A DNA stretch of 64,000 nt from Basidiobolus meristosporus CBS 931.73 (taxonomy: Eukaryota; Basidiobolomycota; Basidiobolomycetes; Basidiobolales; Basidiobolaceae). Both the position numbers and the translations under genes were made by a program. The notes under the pieces are model-generated. The model made no database searches and was not told where the DNA came from. It saw only the letters and a list, made by a program, of their open reading frames with translations. The stretch spans positions 1-64,000 of the forward strand of contig MCFE01000171.1 of assembly GCA_002104905.1 (NCBI GenBank), written 5' to 3'. Position 1 is the first letter of the stretch. The number at the start of each line of letters is the position of its first letter. This document shows, piece after piece, positions 25,899 to 38,010 of the stretch.

Positions 25899-26580
25899 TT
25901 AGTTCTTGTAACCACGGCTGGCACGACGACCTCTGGCGCGCTCGAACTTGCGTCCCTTGGAGCGAACATAGGGCTTGGCGTGGCTCTTGGGGACACCAGC
26001 GGCACCGAAGTGCTTGACGGCCTCACGAGAGTTCTTGGGACCTCTCAAGAGGACGGTGTTAGCACCAGTAGGGGCACGAAGAGCCAATTGATCGAAGGTG
26101 ATAATTTCACCACCGGCCTTCAAGATTCTGGCACGAGCAGTCTTGGTAACACGAAGAGCGCAGATGGAGAGCTTGGGAACTTCCAAAAGACGCTCGTCAT
26201 CAGTAACAGTTCCGACGACGACGGCAATCTTTCCCTCCTTGCCCTTGACGTAGCGAGCCAAGCGGGAGATGGAAAGAGGAGGTCTGTTAACGCGGGACAT
26301 AAAGAGACGCTTGAGGATGACCTTGTTGAACTTGGCGTCGGTACGACGGGCAAGGAATCTGTACAACTTCACCAAAAGTCTAAGGTAAACATCCTGACTA
26401 CGGGGTTCGGTTCTGTTACCGTTCTTAACGTGGTGTTTCTTAATGTCAATACCCTACAAATGGAGGTATTCGTTAGTGAATGTTCATCGACTGTAATCCA
26501 TCCATCCATCCATCCATTCATCGGTGAATGTCCGGCAGATACGGGCATTCCTCCTCGTATTGTTAAACAGTACTAACCAT
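25899..26580 (-). CDS. RPL18: 60S ribosomal protein eL18
   Basis: Cytosolic large-subunit protein eL18, 185 aa. The first exon is only the ATG (26580-26578), followed by gttagt; the second is 26453-25899, starting GGT after ag. The sequence opens [44 protein letters not shown], then [50 protein letters not shown] and the basic tail [19 protein letters not shown]. This is the full eL18 pattern. Codon bias is high. The ATG-only exon is unusual but fits the ribosomal-gene habit in fungi of placing an intron right after the start. Confidence 0.95.
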
Positions 26581-26915
26581 GTCAACCGAAACTTTTTCCT
26601 ACAAGAAAATGGAGAGAGGAAGGCTATACGTGACCATCACCAAATCTTTTAATCTCTGGAAAAAATTATCCATTTGCCCCTCACCTTTCTCCCCTCCCTC
26701 TCTCCAGATTGATCGATTAATCTGAAGTCCCGGGTCATTGTGGAGAGGATTTGATTTCGAAGAATCCACCTCAAGCTCAAGGTCAACTCGCTGCAACCAA
26801 TAAGTAAATAGACTAAGCCAGTCATATTTGTTTACATGTGCTGAAATACCAAAATTTCCGCTCCCCTTTATTTTTCTTAGTTTCCTCCAACCGACCTCTG
26901 TGTATTTCAATAGAG

Positions 26916-28213
26916 ATGAGCTCAAATTCAGCTGACAAAACTCCCTCGGAAAGTGTGCCCGTCCTTGAAAACGGGGTGGAGAACATGTCGACCGACCAGA
27001 TCCAAGGGTCTGAAGTCGCCTCAACCGAGGGTGAGCAACTCGAGCAAAAGGATCAACAGACCGAGTTTGACCAGGGACGCGTGGAAACGTTCCTCAACGA
27101 GGGGAAGAAGGCCCTAGCACTTGGAAAAAATGAAGAAGCGGTCGAGAAATTGGGCGAAGCCTCAGAGATGGTGTACGTGTATCTAAAGCGAGCCCTTGAC
27201 AATCCCCCAATTAACCCACTTGTCTGTCTACCTATCTAGTGGCCAGAAGTATGGCCAACTTTCCATTGAGTACGCAGATATCCTCGCTCTCTACGGTCAA
27301 GCTCTTCTTGGAAATGCAGTTCAACAGCACTCAATCCTTGGGAACAAGTCCCTACAGAACGCATCGGACGAGATGGAACCAGCTGGTAAAATATAAACAT
27401 GTAGTGATTTTCAGAGAGCTGCATTTATTCTAAACCCACTTCGTCATTCTAGCACCAGCTGAGTCGTCCAAGGGGCGTTTTCATTTTGAGGGTGAGCCCG
27501 ACCTTGCGGAAGACGAGGAGGAAGAGGCGCCTGAGCAAAATGGGGAGGAAGAGCAACCAGATGATTTCGAAACCGCTTGGGAGGTACTGGATGTTGCGCG
27601 TGTCATCTACTCCAAGACAGAAGGCGACGAGGCCAAGCTCAAATTAGGAGACGTACTGCTAACATTGGGCGATGTGTCGATGGAATCAGAAAATTTTGAA
27701 CAGGCGGCCACGGATTATACAGAGGCGCTTACTGTCAAACAAACCGTTCTCGAATCAAATGATAGAAGACTTGCAGAAGCACATTACAAAATCGCCATTT
27801 CACACGAGTACAACAACCAATATGACCCAGCCCTGGAGCATTTGAGCGAGGTCAAGAAGATTCTCAGTGAACGCACAAAATCACTGGAGTCCGAAGAACC
27901 AAGCGAGAACACCAAACAAGAGATTCAAGATATGCAGGAGCTTATCCAGGACATCCAGGCGAAGATTGAGGATATTCAAAATGCCAAGCAGAACGCTGAT
28001 ACTAAACCAGAAGATATATGGAAGGAGCAGAAGTCAGAGAACCCCGCCCTCCCTACCAATGTCATCAACGATTTGACCAACCTCATCAGATCAAAGAAGC
28101 CTCAGCCGGCCGAAGAGAAGCCCGAGCCGGCCGAGCCTTCCAACTCTGAGGCACCGAAGCGAGCTTTGGAAGAGTCGAGTTCGGAGCAATCAGAGAAAAA
28201 AATCAAGATTTAA
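26916..28213 (+). CDS. histone chaperone, NASP/Hif1/Sim3 family (TPR)
   Basis: Three exons, 26916-27172, 27240-27385 and 27453-28213, join in frame (387 aa). The N-terminus is acidic and disordered. It is followed by the TPR-like repeats of the SHNi-TPR fold: FLNEGKKALALGKNEEAVEKLGEASEMVGQKYGQLSIEYADILALYGQALL, an acidic loop (DLAEDEEEEAPEQNGEEEQ) interrupting the second repeat, AWEVLDVARVIY, LGDVSMESENFEQAATDYTEALTVKQ and AEAHYKIAISHEYNNQYDPALEHL. A coiled-coil helix and a C-terminal basic nuclear signal follow (PKRALEESS..EKKIKI). The acid insert within repeat two is characteristic of NASP/Hif1/Sim3 proteins, which carry H3-H4 or CENP-A. The start at 26916 is the first ATG with the acidic N-terminus. 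Confidence 0.85.
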
Positions 28214-28483
28214 ACGCAATCCGCAATCAGAACAAATAGGGAGTTTTAGAATATGTATGTTGACCATTTTATTTGTGAATTAGTAATAAATGCTCGTCAA
28301 GCTTACACAGCTCAGTCATGTGAAGCATTGACAAGCGGTTAAATTGAAGCAAATTTTCACCACTCCCCATGACGTCGATTGACCACCCAAAAATTGGAAA
28401 TTACGTTGGTGGCCAATATCCCGCCCGCCAAAAACCCCCCGTGTTCTTTTGTAACCCCATTACTAATCTAGTATAGTCCCAAG

Positions 28484-28492
28484 TATATATAA
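28484..28492 (+). promoter_or_regulatory. TATA box of the Mn-SOD gene
   Basis: TATATATAA lies 41 bp before the start codon at 28533. Confidence 0.5.
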
Positions 28493-28532
28493 TGATCTGG
28501 TGGTCGATTAGGCGGCTATTCGTCTTACTTCC

Positions 28533-29204
28533 ATGTTGCGCACCATTGTAAAGTCCTCTGTCAACAAGGTGAACTTCGCTTCGCCTGCTTCCGTAGCTGT
28601 GAGAGCGAAGCACACCCTCCCCGATCTTCCATATGACTATGACGCATTAGAGCCCGTCATCAACACCGAGATTATGCGTCTCCACCACAGCAAGCACCAC
28701 CAAACTTATGTCAACAACTTGAATGTTGCTGAGGAGAAGAACGCCGAAGCAGTTTCAAAGAGCGACCTTACTACCCAGATCTCACTGCAATCCGCCTTGA
28801 AGTTCAACGCTGGTGGTCATATCAACCACAGTATCTTCTGGACCAACCTTGCTCCTATCAAGGAGGGTGGTGGCGAGCTTCCCAAGGGTGAATTGTCCGA
28901 AGCCATTACCCGCGACTTCGGCTCCTTGGATGCGTTCATCAAGCAGTTCAACGCACAGACTGCCGCTGTCCAAGGCTCTGGCTGGGGCTGGTTAGGCTAC
29001 AACAAGGCTAAGCAATCCCTTCAAATCCAAACCACCCAAAACCAAGACGTTCTTACCGACTTGGTTCCCCTTCTTGGTGTCGATGTCTGGGAGCACGCCT
29101 ACTACCTTCAATACAAGAACGTCCGTCCTGACTACTTGACTGAGATCTGGAAGGTTGTCAACTGGAAGAATGTTGCCGAGCGCTACGCCAATGCTCGCGC
29201 ATAA
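28533..29204 (+). CDS. SOD2: mitochondrial manganese superoxide dismutase
   Basis: Matrix Mn-SOD, 223 aa from one exon. A short basic presequence ([27 protein letters not shown]) precedes [33 protein letters not shown]. Metal ligands are His in [10 protein letters not shown] and NHSIFW ([13 protein letters not shown]), Asp in [15 protein letters not shown] and the His of the same motif. The Gln residue expected in the second shell appears in [25 protein letters not shown]. The tail is [20 protein letters not shown]. All fits a homotetrameric mitochondrial Mn-SOD rather than the iron or cytosolic form. Confidence 0.96.
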   Translation: MLRTIVKSSVNKVNFASPASVAVRAKHTLPDLPYDYDALEPVINTEIMRLHHSKHHQTYVNNLNVAEEKNAEAVSKSDLTTQISLQSALKFNAGGHINHSIFWTNLAPIKEGGGELPKGELSEAITRDFGSLDAFIKQFNAQTAAVQGSGWGWLGYNKAKQSLQIQTTQNQDVLTDLVPLLGVDVWEHAYYLQYKNVRPDYLTEIWKVVNWKNVAERYANARA

Positions 29205-29450
29205 ACCTGCCCCACTTCCCCCATATTTTTCCATAAATAAAAATAGCATTTTCAATGAATCCAGAGCATTACATAGCCAACATCCAAATCGAGAGTTCAA
29301 ATGAGATCTCCCACATATTGGTGGGATCCGTACGCACGTTCTCATTCGAGGATCCTCAGTCATTAGTAATGTAGCTTTTGGGAAATAGCCAAATTCCAGA
29401 TATTAATAGGGGATGTGCTGAGGATTTGGGCTGTATTCGAGATTGCTTCA

Positions 29451-30639
29451 ATGAATAGTGGCTTGAGTAGGATTGTATTCCGTTTGGGTAAGCTCAACTC
29501 GACGAGGCTACGGGGGTGCTTCAAGAGCCACCCATTTTCCACCAACGCCGCCGCACTGCAGACTCAGGAAAAGGATCCTCTACATGAGGGAAACAACCTT
29601 TTGAAAACGCCGAGTAGAGGTGTTCTCGAGATTTACGGCGACGACACCGTAAAGTTTCTCCAGGGAATGATCACCAACAACATGACTCGCATAGCTTCTG
29701 GAGGCGAGGGCTTATTCACCGCTTTTTTAGCCCCCAACGTAAGAATTCGTGTTTACCAACACTTTCATATGTTCTCATTAACGCAGATTCCCGTTCACTT
29801 CCGTGCAGGGTCGTGTACTCTATGATGCATTTGTGTATCCCAAGCCTCAGGGAACTGATACCTCGCCTATGTTCCTGATAGAGTGCTCGGCCGAAGCAAC
29901 CCGCGACTTGATGAGACACATCAAGAAGTACATTCTTCGTTCGAAAGTGAAAATCCAGGATGTTTCCGAGGAATACCATGTCTGGAGTCTTTGGGGACCG
30001 AAGTCCGATTTAACCGAAAACCGGGTTCTCGAAGAGGTTGCCAAGATTAGGTGCAAAGATACAAGGTATCCAGGGTTTGGCTCGCGCGTCCTTTTACCGG
30101 CGGACAAGGCCTTCCCAGTACCACCGGACTTTAAAGAACTCCCCTCCGAGGAATATACAATTCGTCGAATCCTTCACGGGGTACCAGAAGGGTCCGACTT
30201 TTTTGTGGGCTCCTCGTTGCCGCTCGAATCCAACTTCGACTACATGAACGGGATCGATTTCCGTAAGGGATGTTATGTGGGACAGGAGTTGACTATCCGT
30301 ACACACCACACTGGAGTTGTCCGCAAGCGCATAGTTCCTGTACAAATTACACCAGAGGCAGATCTCTCCACCGCACCATCGTCCCCCGACCTGGCTCAAA
30401 TTCAAGTAGACCGGGATGTCAAGCTGGCGTTGGCTCAGCCTGGCCAAGATGTTGTAATTGATGGCGCCAAGACCTCACGAAACAATGGGAAATTTTGTGG
30501 TGGCATTCACAACATTGGGTTGGCATTGATTCGTTTGGAAACAGTCCGTAAGCCCGATATTAGATTTATCATGAGGGCAAGCGATGATAAGCTCATGAAT
30601 GTCCGTCCAACCATTCCTACCTGGTGGCCACTGGACTAG
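29451..30639 (+). CDS. IBA57: mitochondrial Fe-S cluster assembly protein IBA57/CAF17
   Basis: A GcvT/YgfZ-like folate-binding protein that works with Isa1-Isa2 in maturing mitochondrial [4Fe-4S] proteins. Two exons, 29451-29738 and 29809-30639, give 372 aa. An upstream ATG at 29415 is in frame, but 29451 begins a better presequence (MNSGLSRIVFRLGKLNSTRLRG). Landmarks are RGVLEIYGDDTVKFLQGMITNNM, LFTAFLAPNGRVLYDAFVYP and the YgfZ signature KGCYVGQELTIRTHHTGVVRKRI, with the conserved Cys. The intron sits inside APN/GRV with gtaaga..gcag. There is a long insert of polar sequence around SPMFLIECSAEATR, as in fungal CAF17. Confidence 0.93.
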
Positions 30640-31470
30640 TAGTCCGCATTTCACATCATTGTATCATCGTCGAAACATCAACAAATAAATGCATGTAATT
30701 TTTCGGTATAAAAGCAGGCTGCTTTTCCTGATCGTTTTTCGGCAAGGCACGGATAGTCATGTTACTTGGTGATTCCCGAAAAGGGATGACCTTCTACCGA
30801 GTTGTAATGGTAATTTACGCTGGCGTATTTACCTCATGTAAATTACAACTGTTGGTATATCTGAAGGTTGTGCTTCACCATTGGCCATTGACCATTCCTA
30901 CCAAGATGGGGGTTATTGTTACCAAGTTGTCGGCATAAAACATGAGTCATTCTTGGATTATGACACAATGATTCAAAGCGCATTTCAGCTGCTTCTTGTG
31001 CACTTTCAGATGCGAGGGGGACTTGGAATTCATGGTGTGACAAAGGTAGAGTAGAGTCGACCGGCTTTAGGATCTTGGACAGTGTACATGAAAGGCTCGG
31101 CTAGTTGCTGATAAAGCTGCTTGCGGCATATCCCGAAAACCTATTCCAAAATGACCTCTGTCGTTGAATACTCTATTCCGGGCCAATGAGATGATCCCTT
31201 CAGTCCCAAAGTGATACACACCAATGGTCTTGAGTGAACTTTTGGGGCTTGCTGATGCTGTTTATAATAATAATGATAGTATTATTCAAATAATTCGTAC
31301 TCTCGGCCTGTGACGAGGGGTTTATAAAGAGCTTTGTTGACTCAGGATGAGCACAACTGGTATTGGTTGACTTCGATTTTTTTACTAAGGGTCCGTCTGG
31401 GATTATTGATACGTGGCACCACTGCTATATTATCTCTTGTTGTTCGATTTTTAGCGATACCTTATAGAAC
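30640..31470. other. intergenic, about 0.8 kb, ACLY promoter region
   Basis: No gene supported. A poly(A)-signal-like aataaa lies just after the IBA57 stop (near 30683). The right half leads into the ATP-citrate lyase gene and includes a Gcn4/AP-1-type TGACTCA (31338-31344). Confidence 0.5.
31338..31344. promoter_or_regulatory. TGACTCA bZIP-type site upstream of ATP-citrate lyase
   Basis: A palindromic TGACTCA sits 127-133 bp before the ACLY start. Gcn4-type factors bind this heptamer, and a Gcn4-like bZIP gene lies at 55.4 kb in this window. Regulation by that factor is a guess. Confidence 0.3.
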
Positions 31471-34400
31471 ATGTCTGCCAAAGCTATTCGCGAATTCGAC
31501 GGAAAGCACCTTCTTGCTCACTGGTTGTTGAATTCCCCTGCTTTGCCCGGGGCCACCCCCACCACATCAGCCTTTGCCCCTCCTGCTACTAAACTAGCTC
31601 AGGTCAAGGTAGATACCACCAAGGCTCCAGAGAACCACACCTCCTTGGCTTCTCTCGTTCAGGCAGCCCTCGATCAAGTGGAGGCCACACAACCTTGGGT
31701 TCTTACCGACAAATTGGTTGCCAAGCCTGATCAGCTGATCAAGCGTCGTGGTAAGAGTGGTCTTCTCTTGTTGAACGCGAGCTGGGCCGAGGTGAGAGCC
31801 TGGATTTCGGAGCATGCCGGAAAAGAAGTCACCGTAAGTAAATCCCAGGAATTCCCGACACTGCTCAACCAGCTAAATTTTTCTCCTGATAGGTTGATGG
31901 TGTAACTGGTGTACTCAAGACCTTCCTTGTCGAGCCATTTGTCCCCCACAGCCAGGAAACCGAGTATTATATTTGCATTCAATCTGTCCGTGAAGGGGAT
32001 ATCATCCTCTTCCATCACGAGGGTGGTATCGATGTCGGAGATGTCGATGCCAAGGCCGTCAAGTACACCGTAGGAGTTAACGCCGATTTTGCTTCCGCCG
32101 AAGAGATCAAGAAGTCCCTCCTCGCCAATGTCCCCCAAGAGAAGCAGGACGTTTTGGTGGACTTCATTAGCCGCCTCTACTCGGTTTACGTTGATCTCCA
32201 TTTCACCTACCTTGAGATCAACCCTCTTGTAGTCATCGATGGACAAGACGGTAAAGCACCCCAGGTATACTACTTGGATCTTGCTGCCAAGCTTGATCAA
32301 ACCGGTGAATTCGAGGCTGGTTCCAAATGGGCCATTGCCCGTAAGAGTATCACCACTGGTGAACAACAAACCATTGATCAGGGACCACCCATGGAGTTCC
32401 CTGCTCCCTTTGGCCGTGATCTCACCAAGGAGGAGGCCTATATCCAGGACCTTGACGCCAAGACTGGCGCTAGTTTGAAGCTCACCGTGCTCAACAAGGA
32501 TGGTCGTATTTGGACTATGGTTGCCGGTGGAGGTGCCTCCGTTGTCTACAGTGATGCTATTGCTGCCTTGGGTTACGCAAATGAACTGGCCAATTACGGT
32601 GAATATTCGGGCGCACCCACCGAAACACAGACATACGAATACGCCAAGATCATTCTGGATCTGATGACCCGCGGTGAGAAGCCTCACCCTGAAGGCAAGG
32701 TCCTTATTGTGGGAGGTGGTATTGCCAACTTTACCAACGTCGCCACCACCTTCAAGGGAATCATCCGCGCCTTGAAGGAGTTCCAGCAAAAGTTGATTTT
32801 CCACAACGTCAAGATCTTCATTAGACGTGCTGGTCCTAACTACCAAGAGGGACTTCGTGCTATGCGTGAGCTCGGACAAACCTTGGGAGTTGAAATCAAG
32901 GTCTTCGGCCCTGAGACCCATGTCACCGCCATTGTGCCCTTGGCTTTGAAGGGAATCGATCCTTCGGCCGATTCCAGCAAGAGACTGACTGTTGCCACTC
33001 CCAGCCAATCTGCTTCTGCACAGTCATCTGCTCTTCCCTCCCCCACCAAGGAGGCCCCTAAAGGCAGTCCAGGAAAACATGACTTATTTCACTGACGTCA
33101 AGACCGAGGAGCATCCTTGGTACAGACCTTTTTCCAAGTCTACCAGAGCCATTGTCTATGGTCTCCAAACCCGTGCTGTCCAGGGGATGCTCGACTTCGA
33201 CTTCATTTGCGGCCGCAAGACTGCTTCGGTCGCAGCCATGGTTTATCCCTTCGGTGGAAACCACAACCAGAAGTTCTACTGGGGAACCAAGGAGACCTTG
33301 ATCCCCGTTTACAAATCCCTGGAGGAGGCTATCCGCAAGCACTCCGACGTCGATACCGTAGTCAACTTCGCCTCCAGCCGCTCGGTGTATTCCTCCACCG
33401 TCGAGATCATGGAGTACTCGGATCAGATCAAGAGCGTCGCCATCATTGCCGAAGGTGTCCCCGAAAGAAGAGCCCGTCAAATTCTCCACCTTGCCAACCA
33501 GAAGGGTGTTTTGATCATCGGCCCCGCCACGGTTGGTGGAATCAAGCCTGGCTGCTTCAAGATCGGCAACACTGGTGGTATGATGGATAACATTGTTTCG
33601 TCCAAATTGTACCGCCCCGGATCTGTCGGCTATGTTTCTAAATCCGGCGGCATGTCCAACGAGTTGAACAACATCATCAGCCGCTCCACCAATGGCGTCT
33701 ACGAGGGCGTTGCCATTGGCGGTGATCGTTATCCTGGATCTACCTTTATTGATCACTTGCTTAGATACGAAGCTGATCCCAACTGCAAAATGCTTGTTCT
33801 GTTGGGTGAAGTCGGTGGTGTTGAGGAGTACAAGGTCGCTGAGGCCGTCAAGTCTGGCAAGATTCGCAAGCCTGTTGTTGCATGGTGTATTGGTACCTGC
33901 GCAAGCATGTTCCAGACCGAGGTCCAATTCGGCCACGCCGGTGCCTGTGCCAACTCCGACAGCGAAACCGCCGATGCCAAGAACCGTGGCCTTCGTGCTG
34001 CAGGTGTGATTGTCCCAGATACCTTTGAGGAGCTTCCACTGGTCTTGAATCAGACCTACCAAAGACTCGTCGACTCCGGCGTCATTGTACCATTCGATGA
34101 GCCTGAGCCACCAAAGATTCCTATCGATTACAACTGGGCTATGGAGCTTGGCTTGGTCAGAAAGCCCGCTGCCTTTGTTTCCACCATTTGCGATGACCGT
34201 GGTCAAGAGCTTTTGTACGCTGGTATGCGCATCAGCGAGGTCTTCGAGCAAAACATTGGTGTTGGTGGTGTGCTCAGTTTGTTGTGGTTCAAGCGTCGTC
34301 TTCCCGACTATGCCGCCAAATTCATCGAGATGATCTTGATGCTGACTGCCGACCACGGACCAGCCGTGTCTGGTGCACACAACACCATCGTCACTGCCCG

Positions 34401-35001
34401 TGCGGGCAAAGATTTGGTCAGTTCTTTGGTGTCTGGATTGTTAACCATCGGTGATAGATTTGGTGGTGCTCTGGATGGTGCTGCGCAGCTATTCTCCGGT
34501 GCCTATGACCAAAACATCACCCCTCGTGAGTTCGTGGACTCCATGCGTAAGCAAAACAAATTGATCTTGGGTATCGGACACAAGATCAAGTCCCGTAACA
34601 ACCCCGATCTACGTGTTAGTATCATCACCGAGTATGCCAAGAAGAACTTCCCAGCCACCCCGGTCCTCGACTACGCTCTTGCTGTTGAGCAAATCACTAC
34701 CGCCAAGAAGGACAGTCTGATCCTCAACGTAGATGGTGCAATTGGTGTTCTCTTTGTTGATCTTCTCCGCAACAGCGGAGCTTTCTCACGCGAGGAGGCC
34801 GACGAGTATGTCCGTATTGGTACCCTGAATGGACTCTTCGTCCTTGGTAGAAGCATCGGTTTCATTGGTCATTATATTGATCAGAAGCGTCTCAAGCAAG
34901 GTCTTTACAGACACCCATGGGATGATATCTCTTACATCCTTCCCGAACGTGAAGCCGGACGTGCATTCGTCAACGCTAGAAAAATGTCCAAGTCTTCCTA
35001 G
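31471..35001 (+). CDS. ACLY: ATP-citrate lyase, fused type, with a frame break in the linker
   Basis: Makes cytosolic acetyl-CoA from citrate. The N-terminal part spans two exons (31471-31833, 31893-33095 to a TGA) and holds the ATP-grasp/citrate-binding region: [25 protein letters not shown].., [27 protein letters not shown] and [16 protein letters not shown]. The second frame (up to 35001) carries [38 protein letters not shown] (with the catalytic His region), [21 protein letters not shown] and the citrate-synthase-like end [13 protein letters not shown] .. [12 protein letters not shown]. The frames overlap by 17 nt (33079-33095). Animals and many non-ascomycete fungi have one continuous polypeptide. 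See the finding for possible causes of the break. Confidence 0.85.
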
Positions 35002-35280
35002 ATTCCCGGACGGGCCATGTGTCTGATATATACATAGTTCTCACAATCCATCGCATTTCATATATTCTGTAATGACCGAGTTGTCCAATATCTCTCCTAC
35101 AAAAAAACGCCCACCATTAACTTATTAGAAAACCCTAGTGGAAGAGATTGGAATAAATCCCATTTTCTGCGAGATGCTGGTTAACATAAACACACGAGTC
35201 CCGATGGTGTTGTGTATGGTTTGAACTGGGTTTATTGTTACGTTTGAAATGGGCTTCCTGGATGGCAACAGGCCTCAAGT

Positions 35281-36446
35281 CTAACTATCTTCCAAGCCTT
35301 CCAAATATTCGAGAGAGTCCAACGCAGCCATACACCCTGAGCCGGCCGCGGTGATGGCTTGTCGATAGCGGCGGTCCTGTACATCGCCAGCGGCGAATAT
35401 CCCGGGAATATTGGTTCGAGTGGAGCCAGCCTCGACCTTGATGTAGCCATCCTGATCCAAATCCAGTTGACCCTTGAACGGGGCGGTGTTGGGCGTGTGT
35501 CCAATTGCGTAGAAAAGCCCATTGACCGCCAATTCACGGGTTTCTTTGGTTTTGGTGTCTTGCAGGATCAGTCCGTTCAGCAAGCTTCCATCTCCCTTGG
35601 CTTCGAGGGGAACGGTATTCCACAGCACCTCGATCTTCGAATGCTTGAGCAGGCGATTCGCCATGATGGGAGATGCGCGAAGTTTATCTCGCCGAACCAA
35701 GACGTAAACCTTGGATGCGTACTTGGTGAGAAAAGTGGCCTCTTCCACTGCCGAGTCACCGCCCCCGACGACCGCGAGCGGTTTGTTACGGAATATCGGG
35801 ACCGCACCATCGCATACTGCACATGCTGAAATCCCATTTTGCCAGTAAACATCCTCGCCTGAGTGGAGGATCCGACGTTAGTATATTGGTGTTCTCCCAA
35901 GGAGGTTGAGGGGTGTTTCCAGGACTCTTACCAGGGATAAATAGGCGTTTGGCGGTGGCACCGGTGGCAACAATAACTGTATCAGCGGTAACCGGTTCGT
36001 CGGAGTCCGAGTCGGCTCCTTCTCTCCACAGCCTGAAAGGATGGGCAAAGAAGTCCACCCGAGTTATGGTCTCGGTGTGTATTTGCGTTCCGAATCTTTC
36101 GGACTGTTGTCGGAAGTTGTCCATCATGATTGGGCCGGTAATCCCTTCAGGAAACCCAGGGAAGTTCTCCACTTCAGTAGTCGTAGTGAGCTGACCACCA
36201 GGTGCGATGCCTAACGTGCGAGAGGGAAGGTTTATTGAACAAGCCTGGCACTGCAACTTGTGGAACCCTTACCACCAGCAAGCATGCCCTCAAACATGAC
36301 AGGCTCTACATTAGCTCTCGAAGTATAAATAGCTGCCGTATGGCCGGCAGGACCTGAACCAACGATTACCTTGAGAAACAGATCAGTAACTTGGCATTCT
36401 CATTGGACTGCTGCTACAGCGAAACACTCACAACACGGGCGTGCAT
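35281..36446 (-). CDS. TRR1: thioredoxin reductase
   Basis: Low-molecular-weight NADPH-thioredoxin reductase. Exons start at 36446 with a 15-nt first exon (MHARV) and continue [33 protein letters not shown] | [30 protein letters not shown]. The FAD-binding GxGxxG is GSGPAG. The redox pair is in ACAVCDGA (CxxC), the NADPH-binding motif is [15 protein letters not shown], and the C-terminal FAD contact is [34 protein letters not shown]. Length and motifs match fungal Trr1. At least four exons, each with usual splice signals. Confidence 0.95.
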
Positions 36447-36800
36447 CTTTCTATCTAGAGGGGGGATGGGCAGCTAATTGACGGAAATGAAAAGGCGAAC
36501 AGCAGAGGGAGCAGAAAATAAATGAAAATCTTTGTGAGGGGTACGTTGCATAGTTTACTGCGATACAACCAGTGAAAGATGGAGAAATCCCCACTATCGA
36601 GTGCTAGTAGAAAGCCCATGAATTTTGTGGCTGCTTGGCAGTATCAATTCGCCGCTATTGATGGCAAACTGCCAGGACTGCGAATCAGCAAGCCACATGG
36701 GGAGTTTGGACTGAACTGGTGATACAAGTCAATTGTGCATTCATGTCAAAAAGGAATTTATTCGGTGATCTCGCATGAAATCAGAAATACGTCGGGTTGA

Positions 36801-37646
36801 TTATGAATAGGTGACGCTGTACTTTCCTAGGATCTTCCCGGCTGCTCTCTGGTGAGCATCGATTGCCATCTGACGTCTGTACTCTTCGAAGTTCGACTCG
36901 ACCCCTCGGATCTCCCGTCCGAAACGGTACAGCGCGTGTATTGTGAAAACTGTCAAAATCAACTTGGATCGTTCTTAGTTGGAGCACTCGCGCGCATACA
37001 CATACGTAGTTTGCATTGACTTACTTCGACTCCAATCAAAATTGGTTGTAATATTTGATTGCTTATGCATTCAAGAACAATCACCGTCAGATCCCAGACG
37101 ATCCCAAATAATGCCAACTGAATGGTGATCGTCTGGATTGAGACTTCGGTCTTTACAACACTGAGAATCCCGCAGAGCCCCAAACACATATTAAGCCCAT
37201 GGCAAACAATGGCAAAATATCGCACTACGCTCTCGAAATCGGATGACGGGTCCGTGGTGATGTCGACCGTTTGCTTTCTGTAGAATGCTAGAAGTAGAAG
37301 CGCCAAGGCCAGACCCTGGTGGGTGTTAATGTCATTCAGCAAGGAGAGTGTTGAAGTTACCTACCCATAGCGCCACACTAGTGATTAAGCATGCGGCATG
37401 AAGCGGGATGAAAGAGCAGAGATACGTTTGTTCACTTTTCCTAGCTATTAGCTTCATTGGATTGAGAATAAGGATGAGGCTGAGGTTGTGTCTGTAAGTG
37501 ACCGAGCACTTAAATACTACGGAAGCAGAGGAATCAAAAACTGAATCAACACTGTTGCAAGACGTTGGCCGTTTAAATCTCTCTTGGACATCGACAAATA
37601 CATCCCACCAGAAATCCATTTCTCTCTTTGGATCCAAGCACCTCAT
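36801..37646 (-). CDS. four-TM protein of unknown function
   Basis: Multi-exon membrane protein. The start at 37646 (MRCLDPKREMDFWWDV) is the first true ATG in frame; the longer upstream frame begins at TTG. About four hydrophobic stretches appear: TYLCSFIPLHAACLITSVALW, GLALALLLLAFY, YFAIVCHGLNMCLGLCGILSVV and IQLALFGIVWDLTVIVLECI. The last exon reads LILTVFTIHALYRFGREIRG then a charged helix and KYSVTYS stop (36801). Splice junctions after ALW, and after IGVE, resume in frame. Not recognised; possible fungal TMEM-type orphan. Confidence 0.6.
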
Positions 37647-38010
37647 TTTTCTTAAAAATAAGAATCTAAGCGCCGCCGATAATTGATAGATGGTCAAGAA
37701 ATAGCCTCCATGCCCTCACTTTAATATAACACGCTGTATATATAAGCTGATATTACTGAATCAAACATGATCCCTTCGGATTGTTGTCTTATTCCAGGAA
37801 GACAAATCTCATCAGGGTACGGTATTGGCAATGCCACCATCAATGATCTACCGTATGCTGCAGTCTGGATTTCGCTACTACGGATTTGCTTAAAATTGCG
37901 GATATCCCACTGATTCTTACATAAATCACGAATCATGCTTATTGGAGTTGATTATCAACGCAGACCTAGCGTCTTGTAACATAGACTGTAAATCTCTCCA
38001 GCATTTAAAG

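Noticed and set aside
31731-34380. Two long frames (425 and 440 codons) antisense to ATP-citrate lyase
   Set aside because: Same codon-bias artefact; no recognisable domain and no own promoter.
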